Assembly (NCBI GenBank): GCA_023434855.1
Contig: JAEYSJ010000050.1
Span: 1 to 33,771 of the forward strand
From: Bacillota bacterium
Lineage (GTDB): Bacteria; Bacillota_C; Negativicutes; JAEYSJ01
Direction of reading: 5' to 3'
Length of the DNA: 33,771 bases
Below the pieces are notes generated by a model. It did not search any database. It was not told where the DNA came from and saw only the letters and a list, made by a program, of their open reading frames with translations. Below, one piece after another: positions 23,885 to 32,240 of the stretch (within the stretch, counting starts at the first letter, position 1; the number at the start of each line of letters is the position of its first letter). The translations under genes were made by a program, and so were the position numbers.

Positions 23885-24994
23885 GTGGCTCGAGAAATAC
23901 TTATCATCAGGCTTAGTTCAATTGGTGACATTGTTCATTGCACACCAGTAGCCACAGCTTTAAAAGCAGCCTGGCCGGACTGTAAAATCACCTGGCTTGT
24001 AGGTGAAGTTGCGGCTGATCTGCTTAGATATAATCCGTATATTGACGAAATAATTATTTGGTCAAGAGAACGTTTTGAGAAGTATCTCCGCGCCTTTGAA
24101 TTCAGAAAAGCCTTTGAACTGTGGCAGGACTTGCAGCGCAGATTATCCGCAAAAACCTTTTATGCCGTTCTTGATGTTCATGGTCTCTTCCTCACCGGAA
24201 TGATTGCAAGCAAAACACAGACCGGCAGGCGTATCGGTATGCGCCAGGCCAGAGAATTTAATACCCTGTTTATGACTGAGACGGCAGAACCGCTGGGCAA
24301 ACATATCACGGATAAATACCTGGGGCTTCTAAAACCCCTGGGAATTACCCCGGTGAACAACAAAATGACTGTTATTGTACCAGAGGTGGTTAAACAATTT
24401 ACAAAGAGTTTTCTAAAAAGCAAGGCCATTGGTCCGTACGAAAAGTATGCGGTAATACTACCGGGAACAACATGGACTGCCAAGAACTGGCCTGCCAGCT
24501 ACTTTGCAGAAACATTACGTTTTATTTGTAAAGACTTCAAAATAGTTCTTTGCGGCGGAAAAGCAGAAATAAATTTAGGCAGGGAAATTGAAAAAAAAGC
24601 GGGGGTCCCGGTTGTAAACGCAATAGGTCAAACCGCAATACTTGAAATGGCTGGCATTATTGAACAGGCTTGTGTAGTCATTGGCGGCGACACCGGACCG
24701 CTTCACATCGCAGCAGCGCTTGGCATTCCTACTGTCGCGCTATTCGGACCAACAGACCCGGCCATATATGCACCACTCGGGCCAAAGAATGCCGTTCTGT
24801 TCAACAGACTTATGTGCTCTTACTGTCATAAAACAAAGTGCCCAAAGGGTGATGCAAATTGTATGAGCAGTATTACCCCTGAAAAGGTTGTGCAGGAAGT
24901 ATACAATGTCGTTGAAATAGCACCGCATGTCCCGGCAAAAGCGACAAAAATCGATTTAACGATAGACAATAATCCCTTGCTGGGATTGCATTGA
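23885..24994 (+). CDS. Glycosyltransferase family 9 (heptosyltransferase-like)
   Basis: This 369-residue GT-B enzyme opens with ILIIRLSSIGDIVHCTPV, the heptosyltransferase N-terminal loop. The donor-binding half contains LPGTTWTAKNWP, GGDTGPLHIAAALGIP and ALFGPTDP. A Cys-rich insert, CSYCHKTKCPKGDANC (near 320-336), is common in this family. It would add heptose or a related sugar to the lipopolysaccharide core, which fits a diderm cell. The start is GTG 23885, with AGCAGG upstream. It is a single gene with its own terminator. Confidence 0.9.
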   Translation: MAREILIIRLSSIGDIVHCTPVATALKAAWPDCKITWLVGEVAADLLRYNPYIDEIIIWSRERFEKYLRAFEFRKAFELWQDLQRRLSAKTFYAVLDVHGLFLTGMIASKTQTGRRIGMRQAREFNTLFMTETAEPLGKHITDKYLGLLKPLGITPVNNKMTVIVPEVVKQFTKSFLKSKAIGPYEKYAVILPGTTWTAKNWPASYFAETLRFICKDFKIVLCGGKAEINLGREIEKKAGVPVVNAIGQTAILEMAGIIEQACVVIGGDTGPLHIAAALGIPTVALFGPTDPAIYAPLGPKNAVLFNRLMCSYCHKTKCPKGDANCMSSITPEKVVQEVYNVVEIAPHVPAKATKIDLTIDNNPLLGLH

Positions 24995-25037
24995 CCGAAT
25001 ATATTCATGCTTATCATAAAAAAATCATAAGGATTAG

Positions 25038-25068
25038 AAAACACCAGCTACAGGCCGGTGTTTTTTTG
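25038..25068 (+). terminator. Intrinsic terminator after the glycosyltransferase gene
   Basis: AAAACACC (25038-25045) pairs with GGTGTTTT (25057-25064), extended by an inner GC pair, and runs into a seven-T tract. Confidence 0.88.
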
Positions 25069-25069
25069 T

Positions 25070-25341
25070 CTAAAATAGTCATTTTAGCTGAATATTCCTA
25101 GAGGAAAAAGCAGTTCCATGTCGAACATAACATGGCAAACATATATCAAACAAAAATCATATAATCATGCTCTTAGAAAAGTGTTAATAGCAGGTGTTCG
25201 CAGTAATCATGAAACTGTACTGTCTTCAGTCATAGTTACATTTTTACTACCATCTTCAGGCCCCCTGGTGAAGTTGGTTTTTTTATTTGCATAGTTTGCC
25301 CTGCTCCCCCAAGTTTAAATTCCAATCCGGAAACAAAATAC
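25070..25341 (+). other. Non-coding leader with a second terminator upstream of mrdA
   Basis: This 270-nt stretch ends a hairpin at about 25252-25284 (CCA-CTTCA against TGAAG-TGG, then seven T residues), about 80 nt before the mrdA start. A 58-codon ORF (25118-25294, ATG after GAGG at a long distance, beginning MSNITWQTYI) runs straight through that hairpin. I do not recognise it and doubt it is translated. The segment could be an mrdA attenuator or a small RNA. Confidence 0.4.
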
Positions 25342-25365
25342 ATGAAATTGAAAGGAGCTGTAGTT

Positions 25366-27249
25366 TTGGTAGTAAAAGATTCAAACCGCAGGCTGGATTT
25401 GTTGGGTTATACTGTCATATTTGTATTTATTATTCTTATTAGTCGTCTAGCCTTTTTACAAATCGCCCACGGCAATGATTTTAAACGGTTGTCCGATAAT
25501 AACCGTATCAGACTTATGCCGATAATGGCTCCCCGCGGTATTTTTTATGACCGCAACGGAGTGCCACTTGTTTCTAACCGCCCCGGTTTCACAATATCCC
25601 TTGTCCCTATTTCCGGACCGATTCCGGATGATGTAATTGACAGGCTTGCCGGCTTTTTGGGCATGAAGCCTGACGAAATCCGGCAAAAAATCAGCCAGCA
25701 GGATAATCCCCTAGAGCCAATCCGGATTAAAAATGACGCTGGCCCCGATATTGTAACGAAAATTAAGGAACATCAAAATGACCTGCCTGGCGTGATTATC
25801 GAAATTCAGTCAGTAAGAAATTATGTTAACAATGAATTAGCCGCTCATGTTTTCGGCTATGTCAGCGAAATTAGCGATGCAGAACTGGAAAAAAAGAAGG
25901 CTGAAGGATATAAAACCGGCGATATTGTTGGCAAATTCGGATTAGAAAAAGTCTATGACAAAGATATCCGCGGTGTCAATGGCGGCGAACAAGTAGAAGT
26001 AAATGTCGGTGGACGGCCGATAAGAATGTTAGGTAAAAAGGAACCGGTACTTGGCAGCAGCCTGGTGCTGACAATAGACGTAAAGATTCAGAAAGCCGCT
26101 GAAAAGGCGATGGATGACCGCCTCAAATACCTGCAGACTAAGCTGGGAAATATTAATGCTAAAGCAGCCGCCGCTGTTGTAATGAACCCTAAGACGGGTG
26201 AAATCCTGGCGATGGTGAGCCGTCCGGCATTCAATCCGAACCTGTTTAACGGCGGTATTGCCGCCAAAGATTGGAAGGTTATTAATGATAATCCCTTTAA
26301 TCCTATGGAAAACAGAGCTATTACCGGCGAATACCCTCCCGGCTCTACTTTTAAGATTGTAACAGGCACAGCGGCATTAGAACTGGGAAAAGTGACTCCG
26401 GAGGAAAAAATCCTTGATACCGGTCATCACTGGCTGATTCCGAAAGGCAATGCTGCGGGTGAGGCACTGGGATGGATAAATTTCAAAGTCGCCTTGTCTA
26501 AATCTGACAACGTTTACTTTTATGAGATGGGCAATCGGCTTGGTATCGACAACCTGGAAAAATATGCCCGGATGTTCGGCCTTGGTGACTATACCGGCAT
26601 AAATCTGCCAGGTGAGGCCGACGGCTTGGTTGCCAACCGTAAATATAAAGAAAAAGCCTATGGCGAAGACTGGTATCTGTCGGAAACCTTTGACGCGGCA
26701 ATTGGTCAGGGATTCCAACTGGCAACACCTATTCAAATGGCAATGGTCATGGGGCAGGTAGCTAACGGCGGCCACCGTTTCCGCCCTTACCTGGTGAGCA
26801 GAATGATATCGCCAAACGGAGATACAGTTAAAACATTTGCCCCCGAAGAAGTCGGCAGTGTAAAAATATCTGACCGCAACCTCAACCTGATCCGGACGGC
26901 ATTGCATGAGGTTGCGCTGCCCGGCGGTACCGCTGCATATGTATTCGACGGCTTCCCTGTTTCAATCGCCGGCAAAACAGGCACCGCGGAAAATCCCCAT
27001 GGGGACGACCATGGCTGGTTTGTTGCCTATGCACCCTTTGAAGACCCAACGGTCGTCGTAGCCGTCATTGTCGAGCAGGGCGGCTACGGCGCGGACTCGG
27101 CAGCGCCAATCGCCCGAAAAATACTGGAAGCGGCATTCAACACTCCGCCTCATAAAGATGCTGCCGACGATGCGGCTGAAGAAGCTGCCAAAAATAGCGC
27201 CCAGGATAATGCCAAAAATACGGCAAATGATGGCAAGAAGACAAATTAG
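25366..27249 (+). CDS. mrdA: Penicillin-binding protein 2 (peptidoglycan transpeptidase)
   Basis: The protein has 627 residues, the usual PBP2 length. A single membrane anchor (about residues 14-31) is followed by the dimerisation domain (MAPRGIFYDRNG, then the VSNRPGF block). The transpeptidase domain carries S327-x-x-K330 (PGSTFK), S380-D-N (SKSDN) and KTG at 537-539. It cross-links new peptidoglycan during elongation, in the periplasm. The start is TTG 25366, 8 nt after AAAGGAG; ATG 25342 lies upstream of that signal. The tail (about 600-627) is an Ala/Asp/Asn/Lys-rich low-complexity stretch. No mre or rodA genes are adjacent, although mrdA usually sits with them. Confidence 0.93.
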   Translation: MVVKDSNRRLDLLGYTVIFVFIILISRLAFLQIAHGNDFKRLSDNNRIRLMPIMAPRGIFYDRNGVPLVSNRPGFTISLVPISGPIPDDVIDRLAGFLGMKPDEIRQKISQQDNPLEPIRIKNDAGPDIVTKIKEHQNDLPGVIIEIQSVRNYVNNELAAHVFGYVSEISDAELEKKKAEGYKTGDIVGKFGLEKVYDKDIRGVNGGEQVEVNVGGRPIRMLGKKEPVLGSSLVLTIDVKIQKAAEKAMDDRLKYLQTKLGNINAKAAAAVVMNPKTGEILAMVSRPAFNPNLFNGGIAAKDWKVINDNPFNPMENRAITGEYPPGSTFKIVTGTAALELGKVTPEEKILDTGHHWLIPKGNAAGEALGWINFKVALSKSDNVYFYEMGNRLGIDNLEKYARMFGLGDYTGINLPGEADGLVANRKYKEKAYGEDWYLSETFDAAIGQGFQLATPIQMAMVMGQVANGGHRFRPYLVSRMISPNGDTVKTFAPEEVGSVKISDRNLNLIRTALHEVALPGGTAAYVFDGFPVSIAGKTGTAENPHGDDHGWFVAYAPFEDPTVVVAVIVEQGGYGADSAAPIARKILEAAFNTPPHKDAADDAAEEAAKNSAQDNAKNTANDGKKTN

Positions 27250-27293
27250 TCTAAAACACCATTTAATGCAATAGCTAAAAAGAGTTTTCGCCA

Positions 27294-27324
27294 GCCACCG
27301 GTTCTCAAAGCCGGTGGCTTTTTT
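27294..27324 (+). terminator. Intrinsic terminator after mrdA
   Basis: GCCACCGG (27294-27301) and CCGGTGGC (27311-27318), a 9-nt loop, then six T residues. Confidence 0.92.
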
Positions 27325-27332
27325 GCTGTATC

Positions 27333-27547
27333 AGAATTTATAACTTTTCGGGCGACTGCAAACAGTTGATTATCTGCAGATTAGCCGAAAAGTAACTTAA
27401 ATTCTTTACTGTTCGAAAACGGAACGTTTTTCTTATGTGCGCAAGAATTTACTCCTGGAAGGAACATCTTTCTTTTGTTGGATATAAATTGTTCTGAAAA
27501 AACCAGACTTGCAGGGATTAAGGAGAACACTTAGCCCGTTTTTTTAT
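27333..27547 (+). ncRNA. Structured non-coding stretch, possible small RNA or leader
   Basis: Arms AGAATTTA...ACTTTTCGG (27333-27351) and CCGAAAAGT...TAAATTCT (27385-27405) pair over 17 bp with a small internal loop and a nested CTGCA/TGCAG. Another small hairpin follows near 27412-27430. A T-tailed hairpin (GGG-TTAAG against CTTA-CCC, then seven T) ends at 27547. The rest of the gap to 27749 is very AT-rich with no gene. No good promoter was found for an independent RNA, so the call is tentative. Confidence 0.3.
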
Positions 27548-27749
27548 GTAAGAAAAATTTTCTTTTTTTTCGAATGACATATGCTTTATTTTGACTAATT
27601 ACCACATTTTATTTTAGTAAAATAATATAAAGAAATGAAATTAAGTGTAAATAAAAAAACAATGGACAGATAGTCATATTAAATTTAATTATATCTGTTT
27701 TAAATTAGTAAAGCGGTTGAGATATCTTTAGCAAAATTAAGGTGGTATT

Positions 27750-29435
27750 ATGGATTACACTAGTCTCTCCGTATTATGTGCAATGGCCGGAATTGCTTGT
27801 ATGATTCTTGTATATCTATATCTTTATGCCCTGTACCGCGAGCGTTATATGGGTATCTGGATAATAACCTGGTTCGGCTTTGCTTTGCGCCTTGTTTTCT
27901 TTGACTCCGGAATGTTCGATTGGAAGCATTCTCTATTGGGTTTTATTATCTATGAAATTGTGTATATTAGCACAATTCTACTGTTTTTGTGGGGGCAGTA
28001 TCTATTTGTCAATAGGCCGCTTAAAGGCTGGTGGCTGTTCTGTGCTGGTGGCGTTTTTATAATAAGTGTTGTATTTGCCTTAATGGATTTTCCTTTTATT
28101 TTAAAACACACTTTTCCAGCCTTGCTTGCCGGTGCTATCCTTGTTAATATAGGGTTATCTTTTATCTACGATTTAAAGATTAAAGGTGTAGGTAATCGCA
28201 TCACCGGCTATGCCTTAATCCTCTGGGGCATACTTACAGCAACTACTCCGCTTACCCTTGGTTTGCAATTGTCCTGGGTAATTTCAATCCAGTATACTAT
28301 TTTCGGCGTCCTACGAATAATAATTGCCTCCGGCTTATTACTAGTATATTTTGAAAAAACCCGTGCGGATTTGCTCAAAAGAGAAGCTGGTTTTAGACTA
28401 GTAACGGAAAATGTAGTTGATGTAATCTACCGCTATATGCTGTCGCCAGAAGCCAAATTTGAGTATATTAGTCCGTCGGTACTAGCAGCTACCGGTTATT
28501 CACCTGCTGAGTTCTATGCTAATACCAACTTGATGCATCACCTGATTCATCCTGATGATCTGCCTGCGTATGAGAATTTTCTTGCCAACCCCTGCAAATA
28601 TAATTATTTGTCGCTCACATTGCGTTTAGTGCGTAAGGACAAGCGCATAATCTGGATTGAAAAAAAATGCGTTTTAACCTATGAGGAAAAAGAAAATACG
28701 CTTTGCTTGAACGGTATCATCCGGGATGTCACCGACCGCAAAGAACTGGAGCAGCTTACCGCCCGGGCGGAAAAATTAAATATGGTCGGTGAGATGGCCG
28801 CTAATGTTGCTCATGAAATACGCAACCCTCTAACAACCGTCAGGGGCTATCTGCAGTTAATGTCCAGAAAGCCTGAGTTTGGCAGCTATAAACAACGCTT
28901 TGATCTGATCCTGGAAGAACTGGACAGAACCAATGCGATTATTAGTGAATACCTGTTATTAGCCAAAAATAAGCGGATTGAACTAAAAAACTGCTGTTTA
29001 AATACTATTGTCAAAAAATTATTTCCCTTAATTCAGGCAGATGCCAACGCTTCCAACGTGGCTGTAAGTATCAGTCTTAAAAGGGTACCATTGCTTCATC
29101 TGGATGAGAATGAAATCCGCCAGCTAATACTTAATCTGGTGAGAAACGGGATGGAAGCTATGCCCAAGGGAGGCGAGTTGACAATATGTACAAGATGCAC
29201 CCGAGATAACAATCAGGTTATCTTGGCTATACATGATCAGGGAAGCGGCATACCTGATCATATCCTCGAAAACCTTGGCATGCCTTTTATAACTACTAAA
29301 GATAACGGAACAGGTCTGGGTTTGCCAATTTGCTACCGAATTGCCAACAGGCATAATGCCACTATTAATGTGAAATCCGGAGTTTACGGAACTACATTTT
29401 TCGTTAGCTTCAGTCCGTCCCAATTTGTCGCATAA
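27750..29435 (+). CDS. Membrane-bound PAS sensor histidine kinase
   Basis: This 561-residue kinase has about seven membrane helices in the first ~205 residues, a PAS domain (about 212-330, RLVTENVVDVIYRY to the GIIRDVTDRKELE boundary), then the HisKA dimerisation domain with the phosphorylated His355 in NVAHEIRNPLTTVRGYLQL. The ATPase domain has the N box (LILNLVRNGMEAMPKGG), G1 (DQGSGIPD) and G2 (GTGLGLPI). It resembles the KinA-E/Sporomusa-type orphan kinases of sporulation phosphorelays, though the signal is unknown. No response regulator is adjacent. ATG 27750 follows AAGGTGG. A terminator separates it from the next gene. Confidence 0.9.
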   Translation: MDYTSLSVLCAMAGIACMILVYLYLYALYRERYMGIWIITWFGFALRLVFFDSGMFDWKHSLLGFIIYEIVYISTILLFLWGQYLFVNRPLKGWWLFCAGGVFIISVVFALMDFPFILKHTFPALLAGAILVNIGLSFIYDLKIKGVGNRITGYALILWGILTATTPLTLGLQLSWVISIQYTIFGVLRIIIASGLLLVYFEKTRADLLKREAGFRLVTENVVDVIYRYMLSPEAKFEYISPSVLAATGYSPAEFYANTNLMHHLIHPDDLPAYENFLANPCKYNYLSLTLRLVRKDKRIIWIEKKCVLTYEEKENTLCLNGIIRDVTDRKELEQLTARAEKLNMVGEMAANVAHEIRNPLTTVRGYLQLMSRKPEFGSYKQRFDLILEELDRTNAIISEYLLLAKNKRIELKNCCLNTIVKKLFPLIQADANASNVAVSISLKRVPLLHLDENEIRQLILNLVRNGMEAMPKGGELTICTRCTRDNNQVILAIHDQGSGIPDHILENLGMPFITTKDNGTGLGLPICYRIANRHNATINVKSGVYGTTFFVSFSPSQFVA

Positions 29436-29449
29436 AGATCAGCAAACCT

Positions 29450-29473
29450 TCCCCGCCCTGGCGGGGATTTTTT
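29450..29473 (+). terminator. Intrinsic terminator after the histidine kinase
   Basis: CCCCGC (29451-29456) and GCGGGG (29461-29466) with a tetraloop, then seven T residues. It begins 15 nt past the stop codon. Confidence 0.9.
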
Positions 29474-29514
29474 TATGCCCCCAAGAGTTTGCCATTAATA
29501 TTTTAAGGGTCCAA

Positions 29515-29546
29515 CCTTTATTCAATCTTTGAATAAAGGCTTTTTT
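29515..29546 (+). terminator. Second intrinsic terminator, upstream of the GNAT/CNB gene
   Basis: CCTTTATTCAA (29515-29525) and TTGAATAAAGG (29529-29539) form a perfect 11-bp stem with a 3-nt loop, followed by six T residues. It is a back-up for the kinase gene or an attenuator for the gene at 29696. Confidence 0.85.
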
Positions 29547-29695
29547 GTTTCCAAAAATGACATTGTTTTTAAAAAATAGGTAGGAATTAGCATTTTTTTG
29601 TAGCAATCCATTAATTTGGAGGTGATAGCAACGAAAACATAATAATCATTCTTTCATATTCCCTGTAATTAAAACAAATAAAAAGGAGGACATTT

Positions 29696-30835
29696 ATGAT
29701 AAACCACTCAGCGTTACGTGAACAGAACATAGAAATCGGTATTGCTGCAACTCTGGAAGAAAAAATGGAAATATACCGCTTCCGCTATCGTATCTATGCA
29801 GAAGAAATATCTTTTAAACTTGTATCAGCTGATCATGACAAAAAGCTTTTATATGATAAACTGGACGAATGGGGCCTGCTGTTATATGCCAAATTAGGAA
29901 GGGAAATTGTTGGTACAGGTAGAGTAAATATTGGCAAGTTTTCCGATTTTCCGCCGGAACTGGTAAACGCTTTTCGCATGGAGAAATTCATGAATTTTTA
30001 CAAGGATACAGATGACTATAACTTTGCTTTCGCATCCAAGGGTATGATTGCGCCAAGCTATCGGAGTTCGCCGGCACATAATTTGTTAATGGCAAAAGTT
30101 TACGAAATTTATGGTAAAAACAAAGTACAATTTGCTTTTATCAATTGTAATTTCCATCTGATTCCGCTACATGAGTATTATGGTAGCCAGCGCCTGAAGA
30201 AAAATATATTGGATCCCAACCTTGGGCCAATGGCTAGTTTTGTCTTATTGGTAAATGATATAAATCATTTGCAGGCAGTACATTCCCCCTTCTTGCATCT
30301 AGCCCATAAAAGAAAAACATTGCGTAGTCAAAAGAGTATCAAATGGTTCTACGAAGAATTTGCTGAAATCCTGGATAATACGGTAAACAGCCAGTTAGTA
30401 ACCCAGGATGAGTTATGGGCAATTTTGGGTGACCGGTTAGGGTACAAGCCAAACAAATCACTATCTATCCTGCATGGCTTATCAGCAACCGAAGCCAGGA
30501 AATTTTTACACTGCTGCGGCATTATTGTTCAATGTGATGCCGGCGATTATATCACAAGCCGTAATGACGTCAGTCAGGAACTAAATATTCTGCTATCAGG
30601 CAAAGTACAACCTGCCTGTGTAGTACCTGGGCAACATTTTGGTGAAATAGGGTTAGTGAACAGAACCAAGCACACAGCGAATATTATCGCGGCAACCGAC
30701 GCGGAAATACTGGTTTTGTCCTTCCATTATTTCAGAAAATTCCGTCTTAATTATCCGTCAATTGCCAATAAGATTTTAAAAAACTGCCAAAAATTATTTT
30801 CACCATATGGCAATACCGCTTCAGAAAAGCAGTGA
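29696..30835 (+). CDS. GNAT (FeeM/autoinducer-synthase-like) domain fused to a cyclic-nucleotide-binding-like domain
   Basis: This is a 379-residue two-domain protein. The N-terminal ~190 residues resemble the GNAT fold of N-acyl amino acid synthases (FeeM) and autoinducer synthases: YRFRYRIYAEEI near residue 25, GREIVGTGRVNI, ASKGMIAPSYRSSPAHNLLM and FINCNFHLIPLHEYYGSQR. The C-terminal ~110 residues resemble a cyclic-nucleotide-binding domain, with GDYITSRNDVSQELNILLSGKV and the phosphate-cassette-like GEIGLVNRTKHTANIIA. The Arg that contacts cyclic nucleotide in CRP-like proteins is not clearly kept. Its product and ligand are unknown. ATG 29696 follows AAAAGGAGG. It sits alone after the orphan kinase. 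Confidence 0.75.
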   Translation: MINHSALREQNIEIGIAATLEEKMEIYRFRYRIYAEEISFKLVSADHDKKLLYDKLDEWGLLLYAKLGREIVGTGRVNIGKFSDFPPELVNAFRMEKFMNFYKDTDDYNFAFASKGMIAPSYRSSPAHNLLMAKVYEIYGKNKVQFAFINCNFHLIPLHEYYGSQRLKKNILDPNLGPMASFVLLVNDINHLQAVHSPFLHLAHKRKTLRSQKSIKWFYEEFAEILDNTVNSQLVTQDELWAILGDRLGYKPNKSLSILHGLSATEARKFLHCCGIIVQCDAGDYITSRNDVSQELNILLSGKVQPACVVPGQHFGEIGLVNRTKHTANIIAATDAEILVLSFHYFRKFRLNYPSIANKILKNCQKLFSPYGNTASEKQ

Positions 30836-30925
30836 TTCCCCATACCTGCAGATTTGAATCCTGCCGGCGAAAAAATGGAATCGGCTAATTAGCTCAGTCT
30901 ACTACGTTTTCCAACATAGTGAAAA

Positions 30926-30968
30926 AGCAATAAGGCTTGTAACCTTAACAGGTACAAGCCTTATTGCT
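30926..30968 (-). terminator. Intrinsic terminator of the MFS operon
   Basis: Arms 30926-30941 and 30953-30968 form a perfect 16-bp stem with an 11-nt loop. The T run follows on the minus strand, so it ends the GntR-MFS transcript whose last stop is at 31041. It may also stop reads from the GNAT/CNB gene. Confidence 0.85.
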
Positions 30969-31040
30969 CTTAGCGGAAACTTGCAGCTCTCTTACTGTCC
31001 CATCTGCGTCCAGAACCGTCTTCAATAATAATATTCTAAT

Positions 31041-32225
31041 TCAGCGTTCTGCCGGAACATATACCGGTTCCTCTTCGATAACCTCTTTAATAAATATTGT
31101 GAGGATAAAACCCAGTACAGGCAGCAAAGTCAGAATATCAAAAACCACCGGTAAACTCCAAATATCGGCGACTCTGCCCAAAGCCAGCACTCCCATACCG
31201 CCCAGGCCAACGCTGAATCCGATGGTCAGGCCGGAAGCCATACCGACATTATTGGGCATCATCTGTTGAACCAGTACCAGGCTGCTGGAAAAAGAGGCAG
31301 ATAATAAGGCACAGGCGCCGCCAATGGCGGCAAATTCCCATGTACCGCCGAGCGAATCAAACAAATAAAGCATTAATGGAATAGGCAATATTGACCATAG
31401 CATTACCCGTTTACTGCCATACTTGTCGCTCATTGTACCGCCGACCAATGTGCCGATGGCACCGGCTGCCAGTCCGGTGGTCAAAAGGGAACTGGCATAA
31501 AGCTCGCTACCATGCAGATAGGAAACATAATATAAAGGTATAAAAGAACTAATTCCTGAACTTACGGTGGAACGTACCAATACCACGCCTAACAAGGCGA
31601 GCAGCGGTTTAGTAAAAGATATTTTAAATTTGCTTGCCCCACCGCCGCCAGGACGTATCGCCGGCAAGAATGCCGCCAGTTTATACAATGGAAGAATAAT
31701 TAACAGGTTGGGAAGAATATACCAGAAAAATTTTTCTCCTCCCCCGTTAACCAGCAGAGTTGCCAGAAATAAGGAACCTAAGGCGAATCCTGCATTCCCT
31801 CCCACTACGAACATGCTGACACCTTTTCCCTTGGACGCACCATCACAACAACGATTGGCCGTCTTCGCGGCTTCCGGATGAAAAGCGGCAATACACAGGC
31901 CGTTAATTACCGTACACAGCAGCAATAAGGGATAGTTAAATGCAAACAAAGCCCCCAGCATCGCAACACCGGAAAAGAGGCAGCCGGCAGGCATCAGCCA
32001 TGGCCGGGGACTGCGGTCGCTCAGATATCCGAAGATAGGCTGAATAGTGGAGGAAGTCAGGTTTTGCACCAAAATAATTGCGCCTACCTGAGCATAGGTC
32101 AGGGCAAATTTTGCTTTAAAATAAGGCAAAGCCACCAGTAAACCACCCTGGGACAAATCAGTGACTGCATGGGCGGCTGACAACAGTATTATTGTCAGGG
32201 GAATATTTTTTAACTGAGTAAACAT
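31041..32225 (-). CDS. MFS transporter, fosmidomycin-resistance (Fsr) type
   Basis: The 394-residue protein has about twelve membrane helices and no extra domain. The first helix region LSAAHAVTDLSQGGLLVALP and the loop GYLSDRSPRPWLMP match the Fsr subfamily, and HPEAAK in the fourth helix region is typical too. Fsr-type proteins export drugs by proton exchange, but the natural substrate here is unknown. ATG 32225 has AGGAAG upstream. It lies 15 nt after the stop of a GntR gene on the same strand, which most likely controls it. Confidence 0.9.
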   Translation of the reverse strand: MFTQLKNIPLTIILLSAAHAVTDLSQGGLLVALPYFKAKFALTYAQVGAIILVQNLTSSTIQPIFGYLSDRSPRPWLMPAGCLFSGVAMLGALFAFNYPLLLLCTVINGLCIAAFHPEAAKTANRCCDGASKGKGVSMFVVGGNAGFALGSLFLATLLVNGGGEKFFWYILPNLLIILPLYKLAAFLPAIRPGGGGASKFKISFTKPLLALLGVVLVRSTVSSGISSFIPLYYVSYLHGSELYASSLLTTGLAAGAIGTLVGGTMSDKYGSKRVMLWSILPIPLMLYLFDSLGGTWEFAAIGGACALLSASFSSSLVLVQQMMPNNVGMASGLTIGFSVGLGGMGVLALGRVADIWSLPVVFDILTLLPVLGFILTIFIKEVIEEEPVYVPAER

Positions 32226-32240
32226 TACATCACTTCCTAT

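Noticed and set aside
26377..26907. 176-codon minus-strand ORF inside mrdA
   Set aside because: It lies wholly opposite the transpeptidase domain with its catalytic motifs, and shows no start signal or family match.
30888..30925. tRNA-like 5' segment (GGCTAATTAGCTCAGT)
   Set aside because: There is no anticodon arm, T arm or acceptor 3' strand downstream; the next sequence is a terminator.
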